Shown one piece after another: positions 1 to 8,876 of a stretch of DNA of 64,000 nt. Within the stretch, counting starts at the first letter, position 1; every line of letters begins with the position of its first letter. Source of the DNA: Bog-473 sp963783245 (GTDB taxonomy: Bacteria; Actinomycetota; Acidimicrobiia; Acidimicrobiales; RAAP-2). The stretch covers positions 1,364,001 through 1,428,000 of the forward strand of contig CAWAMS010000002.1 of assembly GCA_963783245.1 (NCBI GenBank), given 5' to 3'. The notes below the pieces were generated by a model. The model did no database searches and had not been told where the DNA came from. It saw nothing but the letters and a program-made list of their open reading frames with translations. A program made the position numbers and the translations under genes.

Positions 1-96
1 GAAGCCGACATCGTGCGCCTCGACATCGCGGCCCAGTCGCGTCCGTCCAGCGAACGACCGGCCGCCGCCCCGGTGGCCCGGGCCGCCGGCGAGTGA
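1..96 (+). CDS. 3' end of an unidentified gene
   Basis: An open frame runs from the window edge to a TGA at 94-96. Only 31 residues are visible; they end in an Ala/Pro/Arg-rich tail, which carries no recognisable domain. The next gene starts with GTG at 93, giving a 4-nt GTGA overlap, so the two are probably translated from one message. Function cannot be judged from this piece. Confidence 0.55.
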   Translation, partial: EADIVRLDIAAQSRPSSERPAAAPVARAAGE

Positions 97-497
97 CGCA
101 GGCCGTCCCCGCATCCCACGCTCGGGCGCGGCCGCGCCATCCGTCGGACGCACCCGCGGGAAGAGTCCGCTTCGCCCATCCTTCCGAGAGGCTCTTCGCC
201 GCGCTGCTCGACCTCTACGACGAGCGTTGGGAGTACGAGCCGGTCGAGTTCCCCCTGCGCTGGGATGCGTCGGGCTCTCCGATCTCGGGCTTCCGACCCG
301 ATTTCTGGCTGCCCGAGCGGGGGATGTTCATCGAATTGACCACGGCCGAACAACGACTCGTCACGCGCAAGAACGGCAAGGTCCGGCGGATGCGTGAGCT
401 CTACCCCGAGATCCCGGTGCTGGTCGTGTACCAGCGTGATTTCCTGGCCCTCCTCCACGCGCACGGCCTTGACGTGCACGTGCCCACTGCCGCCTAA
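93..497 (+). CDS. small PD-(D/E)XK-like conserved protein
   Basis: This 134-residue protein overlaps the stop of the preceding gene by 4 nt (GTGA). Residues about 30-125 have the layout of a minimal PD-(D/E)XK fold: an N-terminal helix with Glu (SERLFAALLDLY), a strand with FRPDFWL, a second strand ending in FIELT, and a Lys/Arg-rich helix (TRKNGKVRRM) followed by a strand (IPVLVVYQRDF). The Asp of PDF and the Glu of IEL are the likely metal ligands. The family is seen in actinobacteria without a settled role; nuclease activity is inference from the motif spacing only. It precedes gcvT by 9 nt but has no obvious functional link to glycine cleavage. Confidence 0.65.
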   Translation: MTQAVPASHARARPRHPSDAPAGRVRFAHPSERLFAALLDLYDERWEYEPVEFPLRWDASGSPISGFRPDFWLPERGMFIELTTAEQRLVTRKNGKVRRMRELYPEIPVLVVYQRDFLALLHAHGLDVHVPTAA

Positions 498-506
498 TCT
501 GGCGCA

Positions 507-1602
507 GTGGGAGCCGACGACAGCGAGAGCGCACAGCACTCGTATCGTCACTCGCCCCTCAATGCGGCGCATATCGCACTCGGGGCGAAGATGGTGCCGT
601 TCGGCGGGTGGGAGATGCCGCTGGCCTACCCCTCGGGCACCATGGCCGAGCACCGGGCCTGTCGGGAGGGCGCGGTGGCGTTCGATGTCAGTCATCTCGG
701 TGCCGTGCGGGTCGAAGGGCCGAGCGCGTTCGACCACCTCCAGCACTCCCTGAGCAACGACCTGCGGCGGATCGCCCCCGGCCGGGCGCAGTACACCCAC
801 CTGCTCGACGAGACCGGTTCGGTGGCCGACGACATCATCGTGTTGTGGATCGACGACGAGCTGTTCGACGTCATGCCCAACGCCTCGAACACCACCAGGG
901 TGGTGGCGGCCATCGGGGGCGAGGACGTGACGAGTGGCCGGGTGGTCATCGCCGTGCAGGGCCCGAATGCCCGGGCGCTCCTGGCGGAGGTCTCGCCCGA
1001 CGCGGCCGCAGTGCCACGCTTCGGCGTCACCCGCTTCGAGTGGGAAGGAATTCCCTGCGTGGTCTCGGGCACCGGGTACACCGGCGAGGACGGCGTCGAA
1101 TGTGCGGTGCCCGCGGCGCACGCCGAGGAATTCTGGTCGGCCGTTTTGGAGACCGGGGTCCTGCCGGCCGGGTTGGGCGCGCCGCGACACCCTCCGCCTC
1201 GAAGCGGGATTGCCCCTCCACGGGCACGAACTGGGACCGGGGATCACACCGCTGCAGGCCGAGCTGGGCTGGGTGGTCGGTTGGGCCAAGGGCGACTTCA
1301 TCGGCCGTGCCGCCCTCGAGGAGGAGAAGGCCGAGGGCCCGCGACGACGTCTGCGGGGCGTGGTGGGGGAGGGGCGCCAGCCGCTGCGCGACGGCGCCGA
1401 GGTCCTCGCTGACGGAAAGGAGGTCGGATTCTTGACAAGTGGCAACTTCTCGCCCATGCGCGAGCGGGGGATCGGCTTGGCCCTGATCGAGGCGGACGCA
1501 CAACTGCTCGACGGTGACGCCGTGACCGTCATGCAGCGGGGCCGTCCGCTGCCGGCCACCATCGTCCGCCCGCCCTTGTGGCCTCCGAGAGTGGAGGAGT
1601 AA
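507..1602 (+). CDS. gcvT: Aminomethyltransferase GcvT (apparent frameshift)
   Basis: T-protein of the glycine cleavage system, which transfers the methylene group from the H-protein-bound aminomethyl lipoate to tetrahydrofolate and releases ammonia. The GTG start at 507 begins a normal N-terminus with KMVPFGGWEMPL and AFDVSHLG. The frame is lost at 1182/1183: the family signature GLGARDTLRLEAGLPLHGHEL is split, with GLGA in one frame and RDTLRLEAG in the next, exactly as if one extra C were present. The rest continues to TAA at 1600-1602, overlapping the ATG of gcvPA. With one base removed the protein would be about 365 residues, the usual family length. The break could be a sequencing error or a true inactivating mutation. 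Confidence 0.9.
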
Positions 1603-2978
1603 TGCCCGACTATCTGCCGCATACCGAGGAAGAGCTGGCCCAGATGTTGGGTTTTCTCGGGCTTTCCTCGCTCGACGAGCTCTTCGCGGCGGTACCCGAA
1701 GCGCTGCGCCTCGGCCGCGGCCTCCAGCTGGCCGACGGGTCACCCGAGCCCGACGTCCTGGTGCGCATGGACGCGCTGGGTGAGGCCAACCGGGCCCGGG
1801 CCGATCGCCTCGTGTGCTTCGCCGGTGGTGGCGCGTACGACCACGAGGTGCCGCCCGTCGTGCGGGCCTTGGCCGGACGTTCGGAGTTCGTCACGTCCTA
1901 CACCCCGTACCAGCCCGAGGTGGCGCAAGGCATTCTCCAGGCGGTCTTCGAATTCCAGACCATGGTGGCCCGCCTGGCCGGACTGCCCGTCGCCAACGCG
2001 TCGCTCTACGACGGGGCGAACGCCTTGGTCGAGGCGGTGAACCTGGGCGTCGCCGCGTCGGGCCGCCAAACGGTGTGGCTCTCGGCGGGGGTGCCGCCGC
2101 ACTGGCGGGCCGTGCTGGCCACATTCGCCGCCGGCACCGGTCACGAGCTGGTGGACGTGCCGCTGCAGCAGGGGCTGACCGACTGGCCGGGTACGGCCGG
2201 GGGAGAACCGCCGGGCGTCCTGGTCGTGGGCTACCCGAACTATCTGGGCTGCCTCGAAGACATCGCGGCGGCCCGCCGGCGCTGTGACGAGACGGGGGCC
2301 CTGCTGGTGGTCGTCGCCGATCCGGTCTCGGCGGCCATCCTGCGCTCCCCGGGGGAGAACGGGGCCGATGTCGTCGTTGGCGAGGGCCAGGCCCTCGGGA
2401 CCGCGCTGAGTTTCGGTGGTCCCTACCTCGGGCTCTTCGCGGTGGCGGCGCAGCACGTGCGCCGGTTGCCGGGCCGGCTGGTGGGCGAGACGGTCGACAT
2501 CGAGGGGACCCGGGCCTACGTCACCACCCTGCGGGCACGCGAGCAGGACATCCGGCGCGAGAAGGCCACCTCCAACGTGTGCACGAACCAGACGCTGATG
2601 GCGGTCTACGCCGCGGTGCAGCTGGGCTGGCTCGGTACCTCGGGGCTGCGCGAGGTGGCGCTGCGCTGCGCCCGGGGCACCAGGTTCTGCCGCGAGTCGA
2701 TGCTCGCCCTGAACGGGGTGGAGCCGATCACGGGCGTCACGCCCACCTTGCGCGAGTTCGCGGTGCGCGTGCCCATCCCCGCCCGTGTCGCCATCGAACG
2801 GTTGGCCGACGAGAGGTACCTGGGTGGACTGGCCCTGGCCGATCTCGTCGGCGAGGAGGGCGACGGATCGGTCGACGGTGATGACGCAGTCCACGGCCTG
2901 CTGGTGGCCGTCACGGAACGCCGGACACGGGCCGAGGTGGAAGGGCTCGTGCGAACGCTGGACAAGGTGGTGCGATGA
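1602..2978 (+). CDS. gcvPA: Glycine dehydrogenase (decarboxylating) subunit 1
   Basis: The alpha half of the split, PLP-dependent P-protein that decarboxylates glycine and loads the H-protein. I chose ATG 1602 (MPDYLPHTEEE, 458 aa) over an in-frame GTG at 1578 because GGAGG lies at 1593-1597 and the family begins in this way. The start codon overlaps the gcvT stop (TAATG). Family landmarks include YTPYQPEVAQGILQ, the ASLYDG motif, and the REKATSNVCTNQ segment. It ends in TGA inside the ATGA that starts gcvPB, showing translational coupling of the two halves. The split gcvPA/gcvPB arrangement is found in many Gram-positive bacteria and archaea. Confidence 0.95.
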   Translation: MPDYLPHTEEELAQMLGFLGLSSLDELFAAVPEALRLGRGLQLADGSPEPDVLVRMDALGEANRARADRLVCFAGGGAYDHEVPPVVRALAGRSEFVTSYTPYQPEVAQGILQAVFEFQTMVARLAGLPVANASLYDGANALVEAVNLGVAASGRQTVWLSAGVPPHWRAVLATFAAGTGHELVDVPLQQGLTDWPGTAGGEPPGVLVVGYPNYLGCLEDIAAARRRCDETGALLVVVADPVSAAILRSPGENGADVVVGEGQALGTALSFGGPYLGLFAVAAQHVRRLPGRLVGETVDIEGTRAYVTTLRAREQDIRREKATSNVCTNQTLMAVYAAVQLGWLGTSGLREVALRCARGTRFCRESMLALNGVEPITGVTPTLREFAVRVPIPARVAIERLADERYLGGLALADLVGEEGDGSVDGDDAVHGLLVAVTERRTRAEVEGLVRTLDKVVR

Positions 2979-4522
2979 AGGATGCCGATGATGTCGCCGA
3001 TGTCGTCATGAGCGGCCCCGCCGCCGGCGGGCGCGCCACGAGCGCACCGATCATGGGGCACGAGGCCGAGCCGACGCTCTTCGAGCTCTCGCGGCCCGGC
3101 CGGAGCAGTTGGCAGTTGCGCACGACCGGCATGCCCGCATGGGATATCGATGAGCTCGTCCCGGCCGCGCACCGCCGGGCGGAGCCCGTTGCGCTGGCCG
3201 AGGTGTCCGAGCGCGATCTCGTCGGCCACTTCACCCGCCTGAGCCACCGGCAGTTCTCGGTGGACCTCGGTGCCTACCCCCTGGGCTCGTGCACCATGAA
3301 GTACAACCCCAAATTGTGCGACACGGTGGCCGGACTGCCCGGACTGGCGGGTGTGCACCCGGGGGCGCCCGCCTCGCTCAGCCAGGGCTGGCTGCAGATC
3401 TTCGTCGAGCTCGAAGAGGCTTTGTGCGAAGTGACCGGCATGGCGGCGGCGACACTGCAACCGGCCGCCGGCGCGGCGGGTGAGCTGACGGGGCTGTTGC
3501 TGATGCGGGCGTACCACGAGGCCCGTGGCGAGTCCCGCCATCGGGTGATCATCCCGGACTCGGCCCATGGCACGAATCCGGCCTCGGTCACGCTCGGCGG
3601 CTACGAGACCGTCACCGTCCCGAGCGATGCGCGGGGCTGTGTCGACCTCGAGGCGCTGCGCTCGGTCCTCGACACGGATGTGGCCGGCATCATGTTGACC
3701 AACCCGAACACGTTGGGGTTGTTCGAAGAGGACATCGAGGCCATCGCGGCCGCCATCCACGAAGTCGGAGGGCTGCTCTACTACGACGGGGCCAACCTCA
3801 ACGCCATCCTCGGCGTCGTGCGGCCCGGCGACATGGGATTCGACATCGTGCACATGAACCTGCACAAGACCTTCGCCACCCCGCACGGCGGGGGAGGGCC
3901 CGGGGCCGGGCCGGTTGCCGTCTCGCCCCGTCTGGTCGACTTCCTCCCCGGACCGCGTCCGACGCGGAACCCGTCGGGTTCGGACGACGAGTTCGGCTAC
4001 ATGACACCGGCCATGTCCATCGGGCGCGTGCACAGCTGGCACGGCAATGCCCTGGTCCTGGCCCGGGCGCTGGCCTATATCGAGGTGCACGGCGGGGACG
4101 GCCTGCGCCGGGTGGCCGAGCGGGCGGTGCTGAACGCGAACTGGATCAGGCGGCGGCTGTCGACCGTCTATGACGTGCCGTTCGATCGCCCCTGCATGCA
4201 CGAGGTCGTCCTCTCGGCGGCCAGCTTGAAGAAGAAGTACGGCACCAAGGCCCTCGACGTCGGAAAGCGCCTGCTGGAGTTCGGCTTCCACTCGCCCACG
4301 ATCTACTTTCCCCTCATCGTCGACGAAGCCCTCATGATCGAGCCCACCGAGACGGAGAGCCTGCAGACGCTCGAGGCGCTGGCCGACAGCCTCGAGAGCA
4401 TCGCCGAGGAAGCGGCGGCCGGGGTGCCGTTGCACGAAGCGCCCCGCACCACGCCGGTGCGCCGGGTGGACGAGGCACGGGCCGCCCGCACGCTCGTCCC
4501 GACCTTCGATGCCCGCTCGTAG
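2975..4522 (+). CDS. gcvPB: Glycine dehydrogenase (decarboxylating) subunit 2
   Basis: The beta half of the P-protein (515 aa). It carries the PLP lysine in the conserved HMNLHKTFATPHGGGGPG segment (about residues 300-317), the LGSCTMKYNPK motif near residue 105, and the C-terminal FHSPTIYFPL region. ATG 2975 overlaps the gcvPA stop by 4 nt. gcvH is not present in this window, so the lipoyl carrier must be encoded elsewhere or upstream of base 1. The 3' end overlaps the start of the DUF427 gene by 14 nt. Confidence 0.95.
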   Translation: MKDADDVADVVMSGPAAGGRATSAPIMGHEAEPTLFELSRPGRSSWQLRTTGMPAWDIDELVPAAHRRAEPVALAEVSERDLVGHFTRLSHRQFSVDLGAYPLGSCTMKYNPKLCDTVAGLPGLAGVHPGAPASLSQGWLQIFVELEEALCEVTGMAAATLQPAAGAAGELTGLLLMRAYHEARGESRHRVIIPDSAHGTNPASVTLGGYETVTVPSDARGCVDLEALRSVLDTDVAGIMLTNPNTLGLFEEDIEAIAAAIHEVGGLLYYDGANLNAILGVVRPGDMGFDIVHMNLHKTFATPHGGGGPGAGPVAVSPRLVDFLPGPRPTRNPSGSDDEFGYMTPAMSIGRVHSWHGNALVLARALAYIEVHGGDGLRRVAERAVLNANWIRRRLSTVYDVPFDRPCMHEVVLSAASLKKKYGTKALDVGKRLLEFGFHSPTIYFPLIVDEALMIEPTETESLQTLEALADSLESIAEEAAAGVPLHEAPRTTPVRRVDEARAARTLVPTFDARS

Positions 4523-5301
4523 ACCGTCCCGCGTGGCGGGCGACTACCCGCAGGCGATCACGCCAGTCGACCATGTAGAGCCCTGCGGGCGCCGCGTCCG
4601 GGCGGTGCTCGGTGGTCAAGTCGTCTTCGACACGCTCCACGCGCGCTACGTCTGGGAGTGGCCGTTCTACCCGCAGTACTACATCCCCTGGGCGGACGTG
4701 AACCAGGATGTGGTCATCGACGAGCAGCACCCCCAGACCGACCATCGAGGATCGGTGCGGCTCTTCGGCTTGACCGTCGGTGGCATCGTGCGGCCGAGTG
4801 CGGTACGCGTGTACGGGGACTCGGGCATCGAAGGGCTCAGCGACACGGCCCGCTTCGAATGGTCCGCCCTCGACAGCTGGTTCGAGGAGGACGAAGAGAT
4901 CTTCGTGCACCCGCGCAGTCCCTACGTCCGGGTGGATGCGCAGCGCTCGACACGCGCGACGCGCGTCGAGCTCGACGGGCGTCGTCCTGGCCGCGTCGTC
5001 CTCTCCGGTGTTGGTGTTCGAGACGGGTCTCCCCACCCGGTACTACCTGAATCGGACCGAGGTGGATTTCTCGCACCTGGTGGCATCCGACACCGTCACC
5101 TCGTGTCCCTACAAGGGAACCACGACCGGGTACTGGTCGTTCACGCGGGGCGACACCGACATTGCGGACCTCGCCTGGACCTACGACTTCCCGACGCGTC
5201 AGCTGCTGCCCATCGCCGGCCTGGTCTCGTTCTACAACGAGAAGGTCGACATCTTCGTGGACGGGGAACTTCTGCCCCGGCCGTCGACGCACTTCTCCTG
5301 A
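4509..5301 (+). CDS. Tandem DUF427 protein (apparent frameshift)
   Basis: A two-domain DUF427 protein. The first DUF427 unit (about residues 25-70) holds FDTLHARYVWEWPFYPQYYIP; the second holds VLVFETGLPTRYYL, the CPYKGTTTGYWS motif and the LVSFYNEKVD strand. The frame changes near 4977-4980 (GACGGGCGTCGT): removing one G rejoins VELDG to VVLAASSSPVLVFET. With that correction the protein is about 263 aa, the normal size for double DUF427 proteins. DUF427 has no established biochemical function. The ATG at 4509 lies inside gcvPB, so the gene is likely co-transcribed with the glycine cleavage genes. Confidence 0.8.
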
Positions 5302-5330
5302 GAACTCTCTCCGTCCCGGTTCTTGTCGGC

Positions 5331-5395
5331 GGCCACCAGCCACCAGCCACCCGCCCACCCGGCACCCGCCACCCGCCACCCGCGCCGGACATTGC
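5331..5395. repeat. degenerate CCACC(A/C)GC-type short tandem repeat
   Basis: The 130-bp gap between the DUF427 gene and the convergent dioxygenase gene contains repeated CCACCAGC and CCACCCGC units. It resembles the other short intergenic repeats of this window. No gene is visible in it. Confidence 0.6.
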
Positions 5396-5431
5396 CCGTC
5401 CGTGGCGCTGGGCCGACCGCGTCCATGGGGA

Positions 5432-6298
5432 TCAGGCGTTGGTGTCGTCGGGGGGAACGAGGTCGGGATCGGGAAGAGCAGCCGCGGCGGCGCCCGAGAG
5501 CTGGTGCTCAGGCCAGTTGGCGTCGAGGGTATAGCTGGTCATGGAGAGAGACCCGTAGGTGTAGCCATCGACGAGCACCTCTGCGGTGGAGCCCGCCGCA
5601 CTGGCCAAGCCCGCCAGGTAGAGGAGCGGAATGAAGTGGTCAGGTGTCGGCACAGCGGCGTCGAAATCGCTGTGACCCCGCAGCGCGGCGAGGTCGTGGG
5701 GGGAAGATGTCATAGCGCGACGTGCTGCGTCATCGAACCGGTGGGCCCAGTCGAAGCCGCCGTCGGGTTGGCCCCAGTCAACGCCGCGCAGGTTGTGGAC
5801 GACGTTGCCGCTGCCGATGACGAGCACGCCCCGTTCACGCAGCGGTGCAAGTCGAGCACCGAGTTCGAGGTGGTACTCGAATGGCTCCTGCGCATTGATC
5901 GACAACTGGACGACAGGGATGTCGGCGTCTGGAAAGGCGTGCACAAGCACCGACCAGGTGCCGTGGTCCAGACCCCAACTGTCGCGATCGAACCCTACCC
6001 AGGTCGGCTTGGCGATTTCGGCGACCTCTTCGGCCAGGGTGGGGTCACCAGGCGCCGGGTACTCCACCGAAAAGAGCTGATCGGGAAACCCGTAGAAATC
6101 GTGAATCGTCTTTGGCCGATCCATGGCGGTGACCGCCGAGAGGTTGACGTACCAATGCGCGGAGATCACCAGGATGCCTCGCGGTCGGGGAACGCCGGCT
6201 CCGAGCTCGCGCCACGCATCGGTGTAACGATTGCGCTCCAACGCATTCATCGGGCTCCCGTGGCCCAGGAACGCAGCCGGCATCAGGTCCGCTGTCAT
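5432..6298 (-). CDS. ygiD: DODA-type extradiol aromatic ring-opening dioxygenase
   Basis: Member of the LigB/DODA family (YgiD-like, 4,5-DOPA extradiol dioxygenase), which uses a non-haem metal to open catechol-type rings. Diagnostic segments are AAFLGHGSPMNAL at the N-terminus, ILVISAHWYVN, SWGLDHGTWSVL with its His, NAQEPFEYH, and VIGSGNVVHNLRG. Metal-ligand histidines are expected in HGSP, SAHW and the later GLDHG/VHN segments. ATG at 6298 (MTADLMPAAF) is preferred; an upstream in-frame extension to 6349 is Arg/Pro-rich and unlike the family. About 288 aa, close to the usual length. The physiological substrate is unknown. Confidence 0.85.
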   Translation of the reverse strand: MTADLMPAAFLGHGSPMNALERNRYTDAWRELGAGVPRPRGILVISAHWYVNLSAVTAMDRPKTIHDFYGFPDQLFSVEYPAPGDPTLAEEVAEIAKPTWVGFDRDSWGLDHGTWSVLVHAFPDADIPVVQLSINAQEPFEYHLELGARLAPLRERGVLVIGSGNVVHNLRGVDWGQPDGGFDWAHRFDDAARRAMTSSPHDLAALRGHSDFDAAVPTPDHFIPLLYLAGLASAAGSTAEVLVDGYTYGSLSMTSYTLDANWPEHQLSGAAAAALPDPDLVPPDDTNA

Positions 6299-6410
6299 CG
6301 GATCGCACGCCGACGCGGGGAAACGGATGCATGGGAGCCGTAATCTCATGGAGTCCTCGCCGGAGCGTCCTCGTCAAAGTCATAGAACAGGTTCATCCCA
6401 TCTTCGAGCG

Positions 6411-6668
6411 CAACCCAGGGTCTACACCCATTCGGCCGCAAGCGCATCTCTGCCCACGACCCACGGTATCGAGGAGCACATCGAGGCCATGAAGTCATAC
6501 GTCGAACACAATGGGGGCGGCATACCGCCACACATCACGTCACACCCGATCAGGTTCGGGTCCGGAGAGTGGACGTGCGTCATCGGAGAGTTCGAAAACG
6601 GTGCGCGTATGGTGACCGTCGCCAAATGGCACGATGGCGCCATCGCTGAAGAGTACATCTGGGCGTAG
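6411..6668 (+). pseudogene. C-terminal remnant of a SnoaL/NTF2-like protein
   Basis: The last about 80 residues resemble the end of a SnoaL-like (NTF2 fold) protein: THGIEEHIEAMK, SHPIRFGSGEWTCVIGEFENG and MVTVAKWHDGAIAEEYIW. An intact member is about 130 residues. The upstream sequence in this frame does not look like the N-terminal half, and it runs into the opposite-strand dioxygenase promoter region. It is either a 5'-truncated pseudogene or a gene broken by an indel I could not place. The reading frame itself remains open upstream to 6231. Confidence 0.45.
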
Positions 6669-6912
6669 CAACGTCACCGATCCGGGTTTCGGACGGAGAA
6701 TCTTTGTTTGGTGGACCCAATGCCTTCATCGAGACGATGCCCGCACGGGTCGGCTCGGACCTCATTTGAAAACTCCATGTACGCCTTCGGGCTTCCGGCG
6801 GCAGGGCAGGGAGCCAATTGAAAATGCCCCTTGCAAGCGTCCCGCAGATGACGGTACGATCTCGGGATAGGTCCGTAAGGACTGAACGCGTGGTGTTGAA
6901 GGGGGGCATTGC

Positions 6913-8199
6913 ATGTTGTCCAGGCGTGGTGCGCACGGTAACCGTCCGTGGTCCCGGCGGCTCGCAGCCGTTGTCTCGGCCGCAGCCATCGCGGGGTCGA
7001 TGCTGGTCGCGGTGGCGACGACCACCGCGACACCGGCAGGGGCGGCGACTGCAACCGGCACCCCGATTGTCATCGGCGACCTGTGCAGTTGCACCGGGAT
7101 TCAATCCTCGAGCGTCGTCCTCTCGACGCCGACCGACCAGGCGTGGGTGTCAGCGGTCAACGCCAACGGCGGCATAGCCGGGCACCCGGTCAAGATCATT
7201 GAGGCCGACGACCAGACGAACCCCGCGGTCGCCACGACCGATATCGGAAAGTTCATCCAGACCGATCACGTGGCCGCCATCATCGACAACAGCCAGGAGG
7301 ACTCTGCGTGGATCAATGCGGCCGTCAGTGCCGGTGTCCCGGTCATCGGGGGAGTGAACAGCGTGCTGGGATACACGAACCCTGATGTCTACCCGTCCGG
7401 ATCGACGCTGAACTACGGCATCGCGGGGGAGGACGCAGGTGCCGCGAAGGCCGGCATCAAGACTGAAGCGATCTTCTACTGCGTGGAGGCAGCCTCCTGC
7501 AAGCAGATCACGGACTTGGCCGGCAAGGTCGGCCAACAGTTCGGCATCAAGGTCATCTACACCTCGGGTATCTCCTTCACGGCACCGAACTACGCAGCCC
7601 AGTGTGTGGCGGCCAAAGCGACCGGAGCCGATTCGCTGGAGACCGCCGACGCCAACATCGTGGTCGAGAAGGCGGCCGACAATTGTGCGACCCAGGGCTG
7701 GCACCCGGTCGAAGTGACGGCGACGAGCGAGATCGGCAGCGGCATGGCCAGCGACCCCAACTTCAAGACCATGGTCGCCTCCATGAACGACATCCCTTGG
7801 GTGGTCCACAATTCCGCCACGAAGTCCATGTACGCCGCTCTCGACAAGTATCAGCCCGCGGTCGAGACCTCGACGAATTTCGGCGAGCAGGTCGTGCTGG
7901 AATGGGCCAACCTGGCCCTGTTGCACGACGCCGTGGCGGCCGCAGCGCCGTCCGCCGGGACGAACGTGACGGGAGCGGTCGTGAAGAAGGGTCTCTACCA
8001 TCTGCCCGCCGGCGACAACCTGGGTGGCATCGCGGCCCAGCCGATCCACTTCACCAAGGGAGCTCCTGCCAACTTCAACTGCTGGTACTACATGGGCACC
8101 AAGAGTGGGAAGTTCGTCTGGTCGAACAGTCACAAGCCCATCTGTGCGCCGTTGATGAAGCCGGGCACGGCCGAGGGTGGACCGGTGATCAAGAACTAG
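6913..8199 (+). CDS. Periplasmic-binding protein of branched-chain amino acid type
   Basis: A 428-residue exported binding protein (Peripla_BP_6 / LivJ-like). A Tat-independent signal peptide is clear: RRGAHGNRPWSRR, a hydrophobic stretch to about residue 40, and an AGAA cleavage region. The mature part has the two-lobed type I fold pattern (TPIVIGDLCSC, AVNANGGIAGHPVKIIEADDQ, the AIIDNSQED hinge region). A purine-rich GAAGGGGGG lies just upstream of ATG 6913. No permease or ATPase gene is adjacent, so it is an orphan; it might serve a transporter encoded elsewhere or a sensor. Ligand cannot be predicted. Confidence 0.8.
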   Translation: MLSRRGAHGNRPWSRRLAAVVSAAAIAGSMLVAVATTTATPAGAATATGTPIVIGDLCSCTGIQSSSVVLSTPTDQAWVSAVNANGGIAGHPVKIIEADDQTNPAVATTDIGKFIQTDHVAAIIDNSQEDSAWINAAVSAGVPVIGGVNSVLGYTNPDVYPSGSTLNYGIAGEDAGAAKAGIKTEAIFYCVEAASCKQITDLAGKVGQQFGIKVIYTSGISFTAPNYAAQCVAAKATGADSLETADANIVVEKAADNCATQGWHPVEVTATSEIGSGMASDPNFKTMVASMNDIPWVVHNSATKSMYAALDKYQPAVETSTNFGEQVVLEWANLALLHDAVAAAAPSAGTNVTGAVVKKGLYHLPAGDNLGGIAAQPIHFTKGAPANFNCWYYMGTKSGKFVWSNSHKPICAPLMKPGTAEGGPVIKN

Positions 8200-8200
8200 C

Positions 8201-8251
8201 CAGGGCCACAGGGCCACAGGGCCACCGGGTTACAGGGCTACAGGGACCGAA
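8201..8251. repeat. CAGGGCCA-type short tandem repeat after a gene end
   Basis: Directly after the binding-protein stop codon the sequence repeats CAGGGCCA three times, followed by degenerate CAGGGCTA and CAGGGACC units. It does not fold into an obvious terminator hairpin. Confidence 0.7.
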
Positions 8252-8283
8252 CGCCTGAAAGCCCGGGTCGACGCCGGCACCAC

Positions 8284-8799
8284 TCAATCGGACCGGCGTG
8301 GAGCGGACCTGATGGTCAGAACGTCGCTGAGCCAGGCCGTTGCTTTCTGGCGCGCGGCGGGCGGTGCCTCGGCCAGGACGTGACGTGCGATGTCGGCCAC
8401 GGTGGTACGCCGTAGTTCGTCCTGCCACGCCGCCTCGGCCCGCCCCATCGCGGCGGCGATGCCGCACACCGGTCCGTACTGGCGCTGGGCGACCCGTGAC
8501 GGGCCCTTGCGCCGTATCTCGGTGCACCGGAACATCGGCGCGGAGCCGTCTATTGCTTGGACGATGTCGAGGAGCGTGATCGCCGACGGCGGCCGGGACA
8601 GCCGGTACCCGCCGAAGCGGCCCGGGGTGGCATCGACGATGCCCGCATGCGTGAGCGCCTGCATCGACTTGGCCAGGTACGGCCCCGGGACATCGTGGTA
8701 CTCGGCCAGTCGTGCCGCGGGGAGGGTGGTCCCCTCCGGAAGGACGGCCAGCAACACGGCGCAATGCGCGGCCCATTCGACGCCTTCGTTCATTCTCAT
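8284..8799 (-). CDS. Rrf2-family transcriptional regulator
   Basis: A 171-residue winged-helix repressor-type protein. The N-terminal helix-turn-helix matches Rrf2 proteins: WAAHCAVLLAVLPEG, ARLAEYHDVPGPYLAKSMQAL, then the wing GIVDATPGRFGGYRLSRP. It has cysteines in MFRC and GPVCG, but not the three-Cys cluster used for Fe-S binding by IscR or NsrR, so the sensed signal is uncertain. It is transcribed divergently from the NAD(P)-binding protein at 8877, with a palindromic site between them. The family often represses such a neighbour. Confidence 0.85.
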   Translation of the reverse strand: MRMNEGVEWAAHCAVLLAVLPEGTTLPAARLAEYHDVPGPYLAKSMQALTHAGIVDATPGRFGGYRLSRPPSAITLLDIVQAIDGSAPMFRCTEIRRKGPSRVAQRQYGPVCGIAAAMGRAEAAWQDELRRTTVADIARHVLAEAPPAARQKATAWLSDVLTIRSAPRRSD

Positions 8800-8815
8800 A
8801 TGTGGATTCTACTTG

Positions 8816-8846
8816 TCCGAATATCTCGAGAGAGGATATATTCGGA
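8816..8846. promoter_or_regulatory. Palindromic operator between Rrf2 gene and its divergent neighbour
   Basis: Perfect 9-bp inverted repeat TCCGAATAT (8816-8824) and ATATTCGGA (8838-8846), separated by 13 bp, in an AT-rich strip of an otherwise GC-rich region. It lies 17 bp upstream of the regulator start and about 30 bp upstream of the GTG at 8877, where an autoregulated Rrf2 operator would be expected. Binding is inferred, not shown. Confidence 0.6.
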
Positions 8847-8876
8847 TAGAGAACATCTGAATAAAGGAGGGATGAC

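Noticed and set aside
2606..4435. Long minus-strand open frame opposite gcvPB
   Set aside because: Shadow of gcvPB; no protein-like pattern.
6913..8199. Complete branched-chain amino acid ABC importer
   Set aside because: Only the binding protein is present; neither permease nor ATPase genes are adjacent.
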